DNA of 36,824 bases from an uncultured Bacteroidaceae bacterium (GCA_905235565.1 CAJOLR010000015.1:1-36824), one strand, 5' to 3'. Shown: positions 6,103 through 17,880, numbered from the stretch's first letter. The notes: a model not told the origin generated them from the letters alone. Translations and numbers: made by a program.

Positions 6103-6340
6103 GAACCTTGAGCCAAACGAACAAAGAAAAACTCCGTTTTTCTTTAATTCTTTTGAATTGACGGCAAAAAGGAACTCGTTCATTTTTGACGTTGATTCAA
6201 AAGAATCAAGTAAGCGCAAGCTTACTTTGTCGTGGCGTGGTGAGGAAGACGAAGTCAACCGAACCAAACGCTTTGTCGTGGCGTGGTGAGGAAGACGAAG
6301 TCAACCAAACCCTGCTTCGATTAAAGCGGTGCAAAGATAC
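6103..6340 (-). promoter_or_regulatory. Repeat- and hairpin-rich leader upstream of tRNA-Arg
   Basis: This stretch between trpA and the tRNA has no gene. It holds a 46-bp tandem duplication (6225-6270 and 6271-6316; the first 36 bp are identical) and a chain of hairpins: AAAGAAAAAC/GTTTTTCTTT (6123-6145), AATTCttttGAATT (about 6147-6159), TTGATTC-aaaa-GAATCAA (6192-6209) and AAGTAAGC-gcaa-GCTTACTT (6208-6227). TATCTTTG (6332-6339) is a plausible -7 box, which would give a tRNA precursor with a leader of more than 200 nt. The -33 element is not clear. Confidence 0.5.
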
Positions 6341-6398
6341 GCTATTATTTCCACAATAGCACACATCCTGCCCCATTTTTTTACAAGAAATAACGTTT

Positions 6399-7172
6399 TT
6401 ATTTCTGCAGAGCATCATTAAGAGCGTCAAATGCCTGATTAGCATCACCAAACTTCTCAAGCAACTGCACAAACTTACTGCCTATTATGCATCCGGCAGC
6501 ATTGGCCTGAGCGCTCTCTAAGGTCTGCTTGTTGCTGATTCCGAATCCTATCATGCGCGGATGTTTGAGCCCCATTCCGTTCACGTGGTTGAAATACTCC
6601 TGTTTCTTAAGGTCAAACTCCTTCTGTGCACCGGTTGTGGCGGCGCTGCTCACCATATAGATGAATCCGTCGGTGTTTTCATCGATAAAGCGGATGCGCT
6701 CGTCGCTGGTCTCTGGTGTTATGAGCATTATGATACGAATGTCATATTTATCGGCCACGGGCTTTACCTGGTTCAGGTAGTCGTTGAACGGCAGGTCCGG
6801 AATTATAACGCCGTCAATGCCAATCTCGCTGCACTTCTTAAAGAACGAATCGAATCCATACTGGTAGATGGGATTAAGGTAGCCCATCAGCACTAACGGC
6901 ATCTTTACGTCCCCCCGTATGTCGGAAAGCTGCTCAAACAGCAGTCTGAGCGTCATTCCGTTGCGCAGGGACTTGGTGGCGGCGTCCTGGATTACTGGTC
7001 CGTCGGCCATGGGATCGCTGAACGGGATTCCAACCTCGATCATATCAACGCCCTTGCTCTCAAGGGTGCGTATTATCTGCGCAGTGCTGTCAGGCGTGGG
7101 GTGTCCGGCGCAGAAATAGAGTGAAAGTATGCCTTGTTTCTTGGAGGCGAACAACTTATTTATTCTGTTCAT
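6399..7172 (-). CDS. trpA: Tryptophan synthase alpha subunit
   Basis: TrpA cleaves indole-3-glycerol phosphate to indole and glyceraldehyde 3-phosphate and passes indole to TrpB; it is cytoplasmic. The TIM barrel shows LYFCAGHP, the catalytic Glu in IEVGIPFSDPMADGP (with the second acid, Asp, in the same motif), GVIIPDLPF, FIYMVSSAATTG and a C-terminal GCIIGSKFVQLLE. Starting at MNRINKLF (7172) gives 257 residues, the usual length; a start at 7199 would add nine unlike residues. The gene overlaps the end of trpF by 17 nt and is last in the operon. A weak A/T-rich inverted repeat covers the stop codon, but no strong terminator is obvious. Confidence 0.97.
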   Translation of the reverse strand: MNRINKLFASKKQGILSLYFCAGHPTPDSTAQIIRTLESKGVDMIEVGIPFSDPMADGPVIQDAATKSLRNGMTLRLLFEQLSDIRGDVKMPLVLMGYLNPIYQYGFDSFFKKCSEIGIDGVIIPDLPFNDYLNQVKPVADKYDIRIIMLITPETSDERIRFIDENTDGFIYMVSSAATTGAQKEFDLKKQEYFNHVNGMGLKHPRMIGFGISNKQTLESAQANAAGCIIGSKFVQLLEKFGDANQAFDALNDALQK

Positions 7173-7785
7173 AATTTCGTATGTTATTGATAAATACACT
7201 CAGTTTGTCAATCTCTTTCAATGCGGGTTCAGTCTCAAAACGGCTGTTCAGGTCAATACCTGCGAACTGTCTATGACCGATGCAGGCAACGCATTTTTCC
7301 ATACCGGGTCCTATTCCACCTGCCAGCAGGAACGGTTTGCTTCCATTATAGTTGTCTATCAGGCTCCAGTCAAAACTCCGGCCGCTGCCGCCCCACCCGC
7401 TGCTTTTGGTGTCAAACAGGAACATGTCAACACCGTCATCACGTTCAAATGCGCTGCATTGCATAAAATCATGGGCAGATTCTATCTGAACGGCTTTGAT
7501 TATGGGTAGTCCCGTAGCCTTATGTATGGCTCGGCACAGTTCTGAACTCTCGGTTCCGTGCAGCTGTATGCGGTTAAGACCCAGTTCATGTGCCTTCAGG
7601 AGCACCTCATCGGCTGTGGGATTGACAAAGACCCCCACTCTGCACACATCAGGCAGGTACCCGGGCCGGCCGCTCACGTAACGCTTGCTGCCGTTCCAGC
7701 ACATAAACCCCATCATATCAGGGTGCAGACTCTCTACATCCCTGATATTCTGAGCGTCACGCATTCCACAGACTTTGATTATCAT
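7156..7785 (-). CDS. trpF: Phosphoribosylanthranilate isomerase
   Basis: TrpF performs the Amadori rearrangement of N-(5-phosphoribosyl)anthranilate to CdRP. The 209-residue TIM barrel begins IIKVCGMRD with the catalytic Cys at position 6, contains the GFMCWNGSKRYV segment, NRIQLHG, and LLAGGIGPG, and ends with the phosphate-binding region IDLNSRFETEPALKEIDK, which carries the expected Asp. The start codon overlaps the trpC stop by 4 nt (ATGA), and the gene ends inside the start of trpA, so translation of the three genes is probably coupled. It is separate from trpC, unlike the fused enzyme of enterobacteria. Confidence 0.96.
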   Translation of the reverse strand: MIIKVCGMRDAQNIRDVESLHPDMMGFMCWNGSKRYVSGRPGYLPDVCRVGVFVNPTADEVLLKAHELGLNRIQLHGTESSELCRAIHKATGLPIIKAVQIESAHDFMQCSAFERDDGVDMFLFDTKSSGWGGSGRSFDWSLIDNYNGSKPFLLAGGIGPGMEKCVACIGHRQFAGIDLNSRFETEPALKEIDKLSVFINNIRNYEQNK

Positions 7786-8573
7786 ACGGCTGCAATGAAT
7801 TGTTTAAGAGCCAGGCCGGGATCAGCCTCTTTCATGAAACACTCTCCCATAAGGAATCCGCGGAATCCGGCTGCACGCAAAAGACGCACGGTATCTGGAT
7901 CGCTTATGCCGCTCTCACTCACTTTAACGGTCTCTGTAGCCATTTTCTCCGCCAGACGGAATGAGTTAGCCACATCAGTATGGAAAGTGCCTAAATTGCG
8001 GTTGTTTATGCCCGCCATATCAGGGTCACACGCTAAATAGTCAAGCTCCTGCTCGCTGTGCATCTCAAGCAGCACCTCAAGTTTAAGGTCGTGTGCGGTA
8101 CGGGTCAATGTGCGACACTCCTCAAGGCTCAGGTCAGCGGCAATGAGCAGAACCGCATCAGCACCAACAGAACGCGCCTCAAACAGCTGATACTCATCGA
8201 CTATAAACTCCTTGCGCAGTATCGGTATATCGACCGATTCACGCACCTGCGGGATAAAATCCAGGGTGCCGCCAAAATACCTGCTGTCTGTGAGTATGCT
8301 CAGGGCCGATGCCCCACCAGCCGCATACTTGGGTACCACATCCATAGGCTTGGCATCCTCATGAATCCAGCCTCTTGAGGGGCTCTTGCGCTTGAATTCC
8401 GCAATTATTCCGTATGGGCTGGAGGCCAGGGCGCGGCTCATGCTGCGTTCCTTAATGCCTTCGGACATAAGCCTTTCAACCCTGGCGTAGAGTTCACGTG
8501 GCGGAACCACCTCTTTCTGCTGCTCCAGTTCCACCCGCTTATGGGCTACTATCTCCTGTAGTATATCGGTCAT
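7782..8573 (-). CDS. trpC: Indole-3-glycerol phosphate synthase
   Basis: TrpC closes the ring of CdRP to indole-3-glycerol phosphate. The 263-residue protein shows IIAEFKRKSPSRGWI (catalytic Lys and the conserved SPS), ALSILTDSRYFGG, ILRKEFIVDEYQ (second catalytic Lys), DAVLLIAADLS, INNRNLGTF and VSESGISDPDT, all in family order. The ATG shares one base with the trpD stop (TAATG), and the stop overlaps the trpF start (ATGA). Nothing is unusual; it is a normal single-domain enzyme in the minus-strand trp operon. Confidence 0.97.
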   Translation of the reverse strand: MTDILQEIVAHKRVELEQQKEVVPPRELYARVERLMSEGIKERSMSRALASSPYGIIAEFKRKSPSRGWIHEDAKPMDVVPKYAAGGASALSILTDSRYFGGTLDFIPQVRESVDIPILRKEFIVDEYQLFEARSVGADAVLLIAADLSLEECRTLTRTAHDLKLEVLLEMHSEQELDYLACDPDMAGINNRNLGTFHTDVANSFRLAEKMATETVKVSESGISDPDTVRLLRAAGFRGFLMGECFMKEADPGLALKQFIAAV

Positions 8574-9568
8574 TACTGATTGATTTCTACAAATTTACGG
8601 AATGCCTGCAGGGCGCGGCCGCTATCAAGTGACTCACGAGCCATGGCAACGCTGTCCTCAATGCTCATGTTGCGGTCCATGATACCTATTCCGCATGCTG
8701 CATTGGCGATAATCACGTTCTTCTGTGCAGCGGTTGAGGTGCCGTTAAGAACGCTGTCAAATATGGCCGATGCATCCGATATGCTTGCGCCGCCGAATAT
8801 ATCATCGGGAGAGATGTAGTCCAGACCCATATCCTTGGGGGTATAGACCTTCTCGTAGTAGTTTGTAACCACCTTGAAGCCGCTGGTGAGTGATATCTCA
8901 TCATAGCCGTCATAACTGGTAATTACGCCAAAGTTGTCACCAATGCGCTGATGGATGTTTACGTAGAGACGGAGTTGTGCCTGTGTGGCGGTTCCGTGCA
9001 GCGAGTTCTTGGGATGGCAGGGGTTTACAAGCGGTCCCAGCAGGTTAAAGCAAGTGGGGATGGCCAGAGCCTTGCGGATGGGTCCCACAAACTTCATTCC
9101 GTATGCAAACAGAGGTGCGTGGAAATAGCACACACCGGCCTCATCGAGCGAACGGCGCAGTACATCAGGGTTATCGGTAAACTTTACTCCGTGCTCCTGC
9201 AGAACGTTGCTTGCACCGCTTACGCTGCTGCTGCCGCCGTTTCCGTGCTTGGTAACCTTGTAGCCGGCTCCTGCAATCACAAATGCCGAGCAGGTGCTTA
9301 TGTTGAAGGTGTTCTTGCCGTCACCGCCTGTACCTACTATATCAAGCGTATTCTCAGAGTCCAGGTCAATGTGCTTACCGGTCTCTAAGAGTCCCTGGCG
9401 TAGGCCAAGAAGCTCATCTACAGTCACTCCGCGCGACTGTATGGCCATAAGCAGGGCTGCAATCTGCTGGTCGTTGTACTTACCGTCAATAATGTTGAGC
9501 ATGATGCTGTGTGTCTCCTCCTGAGTCAGAGTGGCACCGTCAATCAGTTTTAAAAGATACTGTTTCAT
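8573..9568 (-). CDS. trpD: Anthranilate phosphoribosyltransferase
   Basis: TrpD transfers phosphoribose from PRPP to anthranilate. The 331-residue protein has the N-terminal helical domain and then the signature segments DIVGTGGDGKNTFNIST (PRPP and Mg binding), KHGNGGSSSVSGASNVLQEHG, FAYGMKFVGPIRK and FNLLGPLVNPC. It lies 13 nt after trpG, with which its product may act; it carries no glutaminase domain. The length and all key Gly-rich motifs are typical. Confidence 0.97.
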   Translation of the reverse strand: MKQYLLKLIDGATLTQEETHSIMLNIIDGKYNDQQIAALLMAIQSRGVTVDELLGLRQGLLETGKHIDLDSENTLDIVGTGGDGKNTFNISTCSAFVIAGAGYKVTKHGNGGSSSVSGASNVLQEHGVKFTDNPDVLRRSLDEAGVCYFHAPLFAYGMKFVGPIRKALAIPTCFNLLGPLVNPCHPKNSLHGTATQAQLRLYVNIHQRIGDNFGVITSYDGYDEISLTSGFKVVTNYYEKVYTPKDMGLDYISPDDIFGGASISDASAIFDSVLNGTSTAAQKNVIIANAACGIGIMDRNMSIEDSVAMARESLDSGRALQAFRKFVEINQ

Positions 9569-9581
9569 ATAGCAATGTTAT

Positions 9582-10151
9582 TTATTTGTTGTTCAACCAA
9601 TTATTAATTATAGTCTTACCTTGGGGAGTCAGTACGCTCTCTGGGTGAAACTGTATTCCGCGTATATCGTACTCGCGGTGTCTCAAGGACATTATATAAC
9701 CGTCATCGCTGCGGCTTGTAACCTCAAGGCACTGTGGCAGGTCCTTGTCATCGACCACCCACGAGTGGTAGCGCCCGACCTCAAGGTCCGATGGAAGCCC
9801 CTCAAACAGGTAATCCTGTGCCGTGAGATGTGCAGGAGTAGCCACTCCGTGAACCACATTGCCTATATTGAGCAACTTGGCGCCGAATGCCTCGCCGATG
9901 GCCTGATGTCCCAGGCAGATGCCTAAGATGGGCTTGCGTCCTGCGTATGCCTTGATGGCATCGGGCATAAGCCCTGCCTCACTGGGAATGCCGGGACCCG
10001 GCGACAGGACAATCTTGTCATACTGCTCCAGATCCTCAATCCGGAACTTATCGTTACGCACTACAGTCACACTTGCTCCAAGTTCCTTTAGGAGGTGGCT
10101 CAGATTGTATGTGAATGAGTCATAATTGTCTATTATTACGGTCTTTATCAT
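9582..10151 (-). CDS. trpG: Anthranilate synthase glutamine amidotransferase component
   Basis: TrpG hydrolyses glutamine and channels ammonia to TrpE. The 189-residue class I glutaminase shows IDNYDSFTYNL at the start, LSPGPGIPSEAG, the nucleophile in ILGICLGHQAIGE (Cys79), and the His-Glu pair in QFHPESVLTP near the end. The start overlaps the trpE stop by 4 nt. In many bacteria such a subunit also serves p-aminobenzoate synthase; the position inside the trp operon argues for tryptophan as the main role. Confidence 0.97.
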   Translation of the reverse strand: MIKTVIIDNYDSFTYNLSHLLKELGASVTVVRNDKFRIEDLEQYDKIVLSPGPGIPSEAGLMPDAIKAYAGRKPILGICLGHQAIGEAFGAKLLNIGNVVHGVATPAHLTAQDYLFEGLPSDLEVGRYHSWVVDDKDLPQCLEVTSRSDDGYIMSLRHREYDIRGIQFHPESVLTPQGKTIINNWLNNK

Positions 10152-11548
10152 AATTTCTCTGCCATTAAGATTGCCTTGCGCAGTGCGCCAAGCTTGTTGA
10201 TAACCTCCTGTAATTCATACTCCACATCGCTCTTGGCCACTATGCCGCCGCCGGCCTGGAACCAGAGCTCTCCGTTGCGGCTCACAAAGGTGCGTATGGT
10301 GATGGCCTGGTTCAAATCTCCGTTAAATCCTATAAAGCCGATGCAACCGCCGTAGGCACCGCGGTTATGCGGCTCATATTCACTTATTAACTGCATGGCG
10401 CGTACCTTGGGGGCGCCGCTCAGCGTGCCGGCAGGGAATGTGTCAATGAATGCACGTACCGGGTCAGCGCCTTCATCCAGTGTGCCCGATACGCGGCTTA
10501 CCAGATGTATTACATGGCTGTAATACTGCATATCCTTATAAAAGTCTATGTGCACGTTATGGCAGTTGCGGCTCAGGTCGTTACGGGCCAGATCCACCAG
10601 CATCACGTGTTCGGCATTCTCCTTAGGATCATTCTTAAGGTAGAGGGCGTTCTCACGGTCCTGCTCAGCATTACCGGTACGCTTGGTTGTGCCGGCAATG
10701 GGATCGATATATGCCTGTCGGCCCTGAATGCGGCAGTGAGTCTCGGGGCTTGAGCCGAATATCCTGAACCCGCCAAAGTCAAAATAGAACAGGTACGGAC
10801 TGGGATTGATGCTACGCAAGGCGCGGTACAGCTGGAAATCATCGCCAGTGAAGGACTGCTTGAAACGGCGTGAGAGCACAATCTGGAACACATCTCCGCG
10901 CTTGCAGTGAGCAATTCCACGGCGTATGTTCTCACGGTGTTCATCATCGGTCAGAGTGCTGGTGCAATCGCCTACCGCATGGAATCCGAATGTGCGGAAT
11001 GTATGAGAGCTCAGGCTGTGCTCAAACTTGTCAAGTGAACCCTCCTCGCCTTCTGCAACCAACTCAATCAGTATGAGTTCATTGCTGAAATGGTCAAATA
11101 CGGCAATGCTCTTGAACAGGGTGTATTGCATATCGGCCGCATCGTTCTCCTTCTGGGTCTCGTCCTTGATACTTATATTCTCAAAGTAGCGTACAGCGTT
11201 GAATGTGGTGAATCCGTACAGGCCGCAGTAGTTGCTGCCGTCACCCTCTATGCTGAATCGGCTCAGGAAGTCATTTATAAGGTGTGCTGCGTCATAATCG
11301 GCATCAATGGTATGTTCCACTGTGGTTCCGTCGGGCAGCTGCATGGTTCCAGTTCCATGGGCAATGCTGACTGTGGCAATGGGATTGATGGCAATGAATG
11401 ACTTGGAGTTCTCTACTCCGTGATAATCAGAACTCTCCATGAGTACGCTCTGTGAGTAGAGGTCGCGAACGTTGAGATATGCCGTAACTGGAGTGAGCAG
11501 GTCTCCTGCCACTTTACGGCTCGCTGTAAGGTATTTAAATTGCTGCAT
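10148..11548 (-). CDS. trpE: Anthranilate synthase component I
   Basis: TrpE converts chorismate and ammonia to anthranilate. The 466-residue protein has the N-terminal regulatory domain with the LMESS motif (in VLMESSDYHG), the site where tryptophan feedback acts in this family. The chorismate-binding domain follows: FQIVLSRRFKQ, SPYLFYFDFGGFRIFGSSPE, PIAGTTKRTGN, LVDLARNDLSRN, TFPAGTLSGAPKVRAMQLI, and GAYGGCIGFIGFNGDLNQAITIRT. It overlaps the end of trpB by 14 nt and the start of trpG by 4 nt, so it is within the co-transcribed set. Confidence 0.97.
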   Translation of the reverse strand: MQQFKYLTASRKVAGDLLTPVTAYLNVRDLYSQSVLMESSDYHGVENSKSFIAINPIATVSIAHGTGTMQLPDGTTVEHTIDADYDAAHLINDFLSRFSIEGDGSNYCGLYGFTTFNAVRYFENISIKDETQKENDAADMQYTLFKSIAVFDHFSNELILIELVAEGEEGSLDKFEHSLSSHTFRTFGFHAVGDCTSTLTDDEHRENIRRGIAHCKRGDVFQIVLSRRFKQSFTGDDFQLYRALRSINPSPYLFYFDFGGFRIFGSSPETHCRIQGRQAYIDPIAGTTKRTGNAEQDRENALYLKNDPKENAEHVMLVDLARNDLSRNCHNVHIDFYKDMQYYSHVIHLVSRVSGTLDEGADPVRAFIDTFPAGTLSGAPKVRAMQLISEYEPHNRGAYGGCIGFIGFNGDLNQAITIRTFVSRNGELWFQAGGGIVAKSDVEYELQEVINKLGALRKAILMAEKL

Positions 11549-12737
11549 AGTCTATCTCGTCTTTATGTTTAAGGTATGTGTTAAGGTCTTTGTCACCGCG
11601 GCCGCTAACTGTAAGCACCACGACATCGTCTTTCCGGAACTGCATCTTGGGCAACATTGCAAGTGCGTGGCTGCTCTCCAGAGCCGGTATGATACCTTCC
11701 AGCCTGGTCAGCTCAAAAGCGGCCTGGAGAGCCTCGCTGTCGTTTATGGCCTTCACCTGTGCACGTCCGGTCTTGTAGAGGTTGCAATGGATTGGGCCTG
11801 TGCCGGGATAATCCAGTCCGGCCGATATTGAATAAGGCTCGATGATCTGGCCGTCAGGGGTCTGCATCACCATGATACGGCTTCCGTGCAGTATTCCGGG
11901 GGTTCCTATCTCCATCGATGCGGCCGTCTGCGGGGTATCAATCCCCATTCCTCCGGCCTCACCAAGAACTATCTTAACGCGCTCATCATCAATATAATGA
12001 TAGATGGTTCCTGCAGCGTTGCTGCCTCCACCTACGCAGGCCATCAGATAGTCAGGATAGTCCCTGCCCTCTTTCTCCATCAGCTGCTCCTTGATTTCGG
12101 CCGATATCACGCTCTGCAGACGGGCCACCATATCGGGATATGGATGAGGGCCTACGGTACTGCCAATGATATAGAATGTATCGGCAGGATGACAGCACCA
12201 GTCGCGTATAGCCTCGTTTGTGGCGTCCTTGAGGGTCTTGTTACCGCTGTGAACCGGCATCACCTCGGCTCCCAGCATACGCATACGCTCCACGTTCACG
12301 GCCTGGCGCTCCACATCAAGCGCACCCATATAAACCCTGCAGGGCATATTCATAAGCGCGCAGACGGTTGCTGTGGCTACGCCATGCTGTCCGGCACCGG
12401 TCTCGGCAATGATACGGGTCTTGCCCATACGCTTGGCCAGCAGGATCTGACCTATGGAGTTGTTTATCTTATGGGCACCGGTGTGGTTCAGGTCCTCACG
12501 CTTCAGGTAGAGCTTGCAGCCGTACTTCCGGCTCATGCGTGATGCGTAATACAGTGGGCTGGGACGGCCTACATAGTCACGTAGCAGTGCATGGTACTCT
12601 TTCTTGAACTCATCGCTCTCAATAATAGGCAGGTAGCTCTCTTTAAGGGTCTCCACTGTCTTGTAGAGAATCTCGGGGATGTATGCACCTCCAAACTCTC
12701 CGTAGTAACCGTTACTGTCAATCTGATAAGTATTCAT
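11535..12737 (-). CDS. trpB: Tryptophan synthase beta subunit
   Basis: TrpB joins indole with serine to form tryptophan using PLP. The 400-residue protein begins YYGEFGGAYIPEIL, typical of TrpB1, and has the PLP lysine in HTGAHKINN (Lys90), AETGAGQHGVATAT, the phosphate-binding loop CVGGGSNAAG, and SAGLDYPGTGP. It is the first gene of the operon although it acts last, the arrangement usual in Bacteroidales. A leader peptide and a terminator lie 40-170 nt upstream, so expression of the whole set depends on attenuation there. Confidence 0.97.
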   Translation of the reverse strand: MNTYQIDSNGYYGEFGGAYIPEILYKTVETLKESYLPIIESDEFKKEYHALLRDYVGRPSPLYYASRMSRKYGCKLYLKREDLNHTGAHKINNSIGQILLAKRMGKTRIIAETGAGQHGVATATVCALMNMPCRVYMGALDVERQAVNVERMRMLGAEVMPVHSGNKTLKDATNEAIRDWCCHPADTFYIIGSTVGPHPYPDMVARLQSVISAEIKEQLMEKEGRDYPDYLMACVGGGSNAAGTIYHYIDDERVKIVLGEAGGMGIDTPQTAASMEIGTPGILHGSRIMVMQTPDGQIIEPYSISAGLDYPGTGPIHCNLYKTGRAQVKAINDSEALQAAFELTRLEGIIPALESSHALAMLPKMQFRKDDVVVLTVSGRGDKDLNTYLKHKDEIDYAAI

Positions 12738-12777
12738 ATTATGTTGTTGTATTATTATCTGTTGTTGGAATTACATT

Positions 12778-12811
12778 AAAAAAGGCCCTTCGTGAGTACC
12801 GAAGAGCCTTT
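12778..12811 (-). terminator. trp attenuator terminator
   Basis: On the minus strand GGCTCTTCG and CGAAGGGCC form a hairpin with one mismatch and a 7-nt loop, followed by a run of six T (12778-12783). It lies 38 nt downstream of the leader-peptide stop and 40 nt upstream of the trpB ATG, the position expected for the regulated terminator of a ribosome-controlled attenuator. Confidence 0.85.
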
Positions 12812-12848
12812 GTATTATATGTTCATTTATGGATATATGGCCTCTACC

Positions 12849-12905
12849 TCACGATTTTATGTATCCTGAGTTCTGCCACCACCAAAATGAAACGTTCATT
12901 GTCAT
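12849..12905 (-). CDS. trpL: trp operon leader peptide with Trp-Trp-Trp
   Basis: The 18-codon frame reads MTMNVSFWWWQNSGYIKS, with three consecutive Trp codons (12876-12884) and a TGA stop. A second ATG two codons later (12899) is an alternative start. It sits between a promoter-like sequence and an intrinsic terminator in front of trpB. In known attenuators, ribosomes stall on the Trp codons when charged tRNA-Trp is scarce, which favours an antiterminator and lets transcription reach the operon. The composition and position make chance very unlikely. It is homologous in role, not in sequence, to the enterobacterial trpL. Confidence 0.85.
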   Translation of the reverse strand: MTMNVSFWWWQNSGYIKS

Positions 12906-12934
12906 TATTATGCGTATTTGCTTGTTTTGTGCTG

Positions 12935-12962
12935 CAAAGATATGCAAAAGTTCAATATACAA
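12935..12962 (-). promoter_or_regulatory. Promoter of the trp operon leader
   Basis: On the minus strand TATCTTTG (12935-12942) matches the -7 box, with TTG (12960-12962) 17 nt upstream as a slightly close -33 element. The predicted start near 12928 leaves about 23 nt before the leader-peptide ATG. Confidence 0.6.
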
Positions 12963-12986
12963 TGAATTTTTGTGACTTTTTTTGAG

Positions 12987-13048
12987 GGAACTTTTAGGGG
13001 AATCAGTATCTGAACCCCAAGCACCGCAGGACTATCCCTAAAAGTTCC
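12987..13048. repeat. 13-bp perfect inverted repeat at the end of the HAD gene
   Basis: GGAACTTTTAGGG (12987-12999) and CCCTAAAAGTTCC (13036-13048) are exact reverse complements 36 nt apart. The right arm includes the last codons and stop of the HAD phosphatase gene. Inside, GGGG and CCCC can form a further stem. No T-run follows on the minus strand, so it may protect the mRNA 3' end or separate the upstream operon from the trp promoter rather than act as a classic terminator. Confidence 0.6.
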
Positions 13049-13655
13049 GTGCACCAAGGAGATTATTCAGGATCGGAACTAATTCTTTTGCACTTCCAGG
13101 ATATACTATGCCTTTAATTCCCAATGAGATAGCTGAATCGACATTATCCTTGCGGTCATCAATAAAGACGCATTCCTCGGCTTTCAGATTGTACTTGGAG
13201 AGCAGCAGCAGATAGATGGCCGGTTCGGGTTTGGCCAGGTAAACGGAGCTTGAAACTACGTAGTTGTCTATGCTTCCTATGGTCATGAAACGGCGGCGGG
13301 CCTCGGTAAATGTGGCGGCGGGCCAGTTCGTTAGGCCGTAAATGCCGTAGCCTTTCTGTTTGAGGTCCTGGATTATCTCATACATGCCGGGAATATCGCC
13401 GTGACACATATCGAACCAGCGGTCGCGAAACAGCGCTATGGTATCGGCATACTGTGGGAATTGGGCTTGGAGTTCAGCTACGCATACATCCATGCTCTCA
13501 CCCCGGTCCATTCGGGTAAACCATTCACGGTTGCAGATGTGGTCGGTAAAGTATCGGCACTTTTCCTCATCTCCTTCGAACTCGGACAGGAACAGGTATG
13601 CGGGATTCCAGTCAACAAGAACGTTTCCGTAGTCGAACACAATGCTTTTAATCAT
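13038..13655 (-). CDS. HAD-superfamily phosphatase (YihX-like)
   Basis: Starting at MIKSIVFDYGNVLVDW (13655) gives 205 residues. The N-terminal FDYGNVL carries the nucleophile Asp, followed by a helical cap, a middle GLTNWPAATFTEA (motif II Ser/Thr region) and ECVFIDDRKDNVDSAISLGI with the two acidic motif IV residues, preceded by KPEPAIYLLL (motif III Lys). This is the layout of HAD subfamily IA hydrolases such as YihX, which act on small sugar phosphates. The ATG overlaps the stop of the M23 gene by 8 nt, so it is the last gene of that operon. The substrate is unknown. Confidence 0.85.
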   Translation of the reverse strand: MIKSIVFDYGNVLVDWNPAYLFLSEFEGDEEKCRYFTDHICNREWFTRMDRGESMDVCVAELQAQFPQYADTIALFRDRWFDMCHGDIPGMYEIIQDLKQKGYGIYGLTNWPAATFTEARRRFMTIGSIDNYVVSSSVYLAKPEPAIYLLLLSKYNLKAEECVFIDDRKDNVDSAISLGIKGIVYPGSAKELVPILNNLLGARNF

Positions 13656-14927
13656 TTGATACAATGTCTATTATAGTATCATTCATGATGCTGTCCGGAA
13701 CGGCCAGACCAACTATTTTCATGTAGCCGCTTACGCTCATTAAATACTGCGGCATATCATCGGGAGCAATGGGGTCAACTGCCGGCAGGTCCATACGCAA
13801 CGGGTCTATGGCGGTACCGTTCTTGAATACGCGGTAGTCCAGATGCGGACCTGTTGCCGTACCTGTCATTCCCACATATCCTATAAGCTGACCCTGCGAT
13901 ACGTGTGTACCTACGCTGATACCGCTGGCAAATCCCCTAAGATGCATATACTCTGTAGTATAGGTGGAGTTGTGCTTTATCTTGATATAGTTGCCGCCGC
14001 CTTTGCTGTCCCAGGCACGGGCGGTTACCACTCCATCACCTACCGAATATACTGGAGTGCCCGACGGGGCAGCGTAATCAACGCCGTGATGTGCGCGTAC
14101 AATCTTCTTTATAGGATGCAGGCGGGCGTTTGAGAACTTTGAACTTATGCGGGTATAACTCAGAGGGGCTTTCAGGAAAGCGCGCCTGAGGCTGGTGCCG
14201 TTCTCGTCAAAGTACTCTCCGCGGTCGCTCTGGTAATTGTATCGGAAGGCATAATGGTCTGTGCCAGATGTGATGAAATTGGCGGCCAGAACCTCGCCTG
14301 TGGCCACTCTGACGCTGTCAGCATAGAGTTCCTGATAATAGACCGAGAATGAGTCACGCCTTTGGATTCCAAAGAAATCTATCGTCCAGGAATAGATATC
14401 GGCCAGCATTCCGGCCAGATCAGGTGCGGCTCCATTATCAATCATTGCGTTCCAGAGTGATGACTCTATACTGCCGCTGATATAGTTCAGGACGGTATCC
14501 ACATCGATTGAGCCCAAGTAACTGTAAATGCTGTCAGTCAGTGAATAGACTGCATAATCTGTCTTATTGATGTCATAGACAAAATACCTGGCTATTGCTG
14601 TTGAATCCTGGTCACGCAGAATATGATACGGCTTGCCCGACTGCATCTTGCGTACGCTCCAGGTCTCCTGCGATGCCTTTTCCAGATGGTAGATGGTCTG
14701 TGAAGATACATCGTAACGGTATAGAATTGTGGAGAGCAGTTCATTGCGCCCTATCACTCCATCCTCAACATCCAGACTGTCTATGTTGATTCCCCAGCGC
14801 ATTGTCGGCTCTGGTACAGGTTCAACAGCCTCCACGGGCTCGGTTTCAGACACATTGGCATTCTGTTTGCAAGACAGCGTAAGGGCTATCAATGCTGTCA
14901 GAACAATTATATGGTACCGGAAAAACC

Positions 14928-14931
<4 letters not shown>
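13648..14931 (-). CDS. M23 family metallopeptidase lipoprotein (LytM-like)
   Basis: This 427-residue precursor has a lipoprotein signal (IALTLSC, Cys21) and a long N-terminal domain with repeated Tyr/Ser-rich segments. The C-terminal LytM domain shows HHGVDYAAPSGTPVYSVGDG (first metal His and Asp), YMHLRGF, and GTATGPHLDYRV (HxD-type second His motif). M23 enzymes cut peptide cross-links of peptidoglycan, and all zinc ligands appear to be present, so it is probably active in the periplasm. It overlaps the dapA stop by 4 nt; DapA makes the diaminopimelate precursor of the same wall peptide, a sensible link. Confidence 0.9.

Positions 14932-17880
<2,949 letters not shown>

Noticed and set aside
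6206-6472. Minus-strand frame of 88 codons between tRNA-Arg and trpA
   Set aside because: It overlaps the end of trpA and is largely translated tandem repeat; no start context and no motif.
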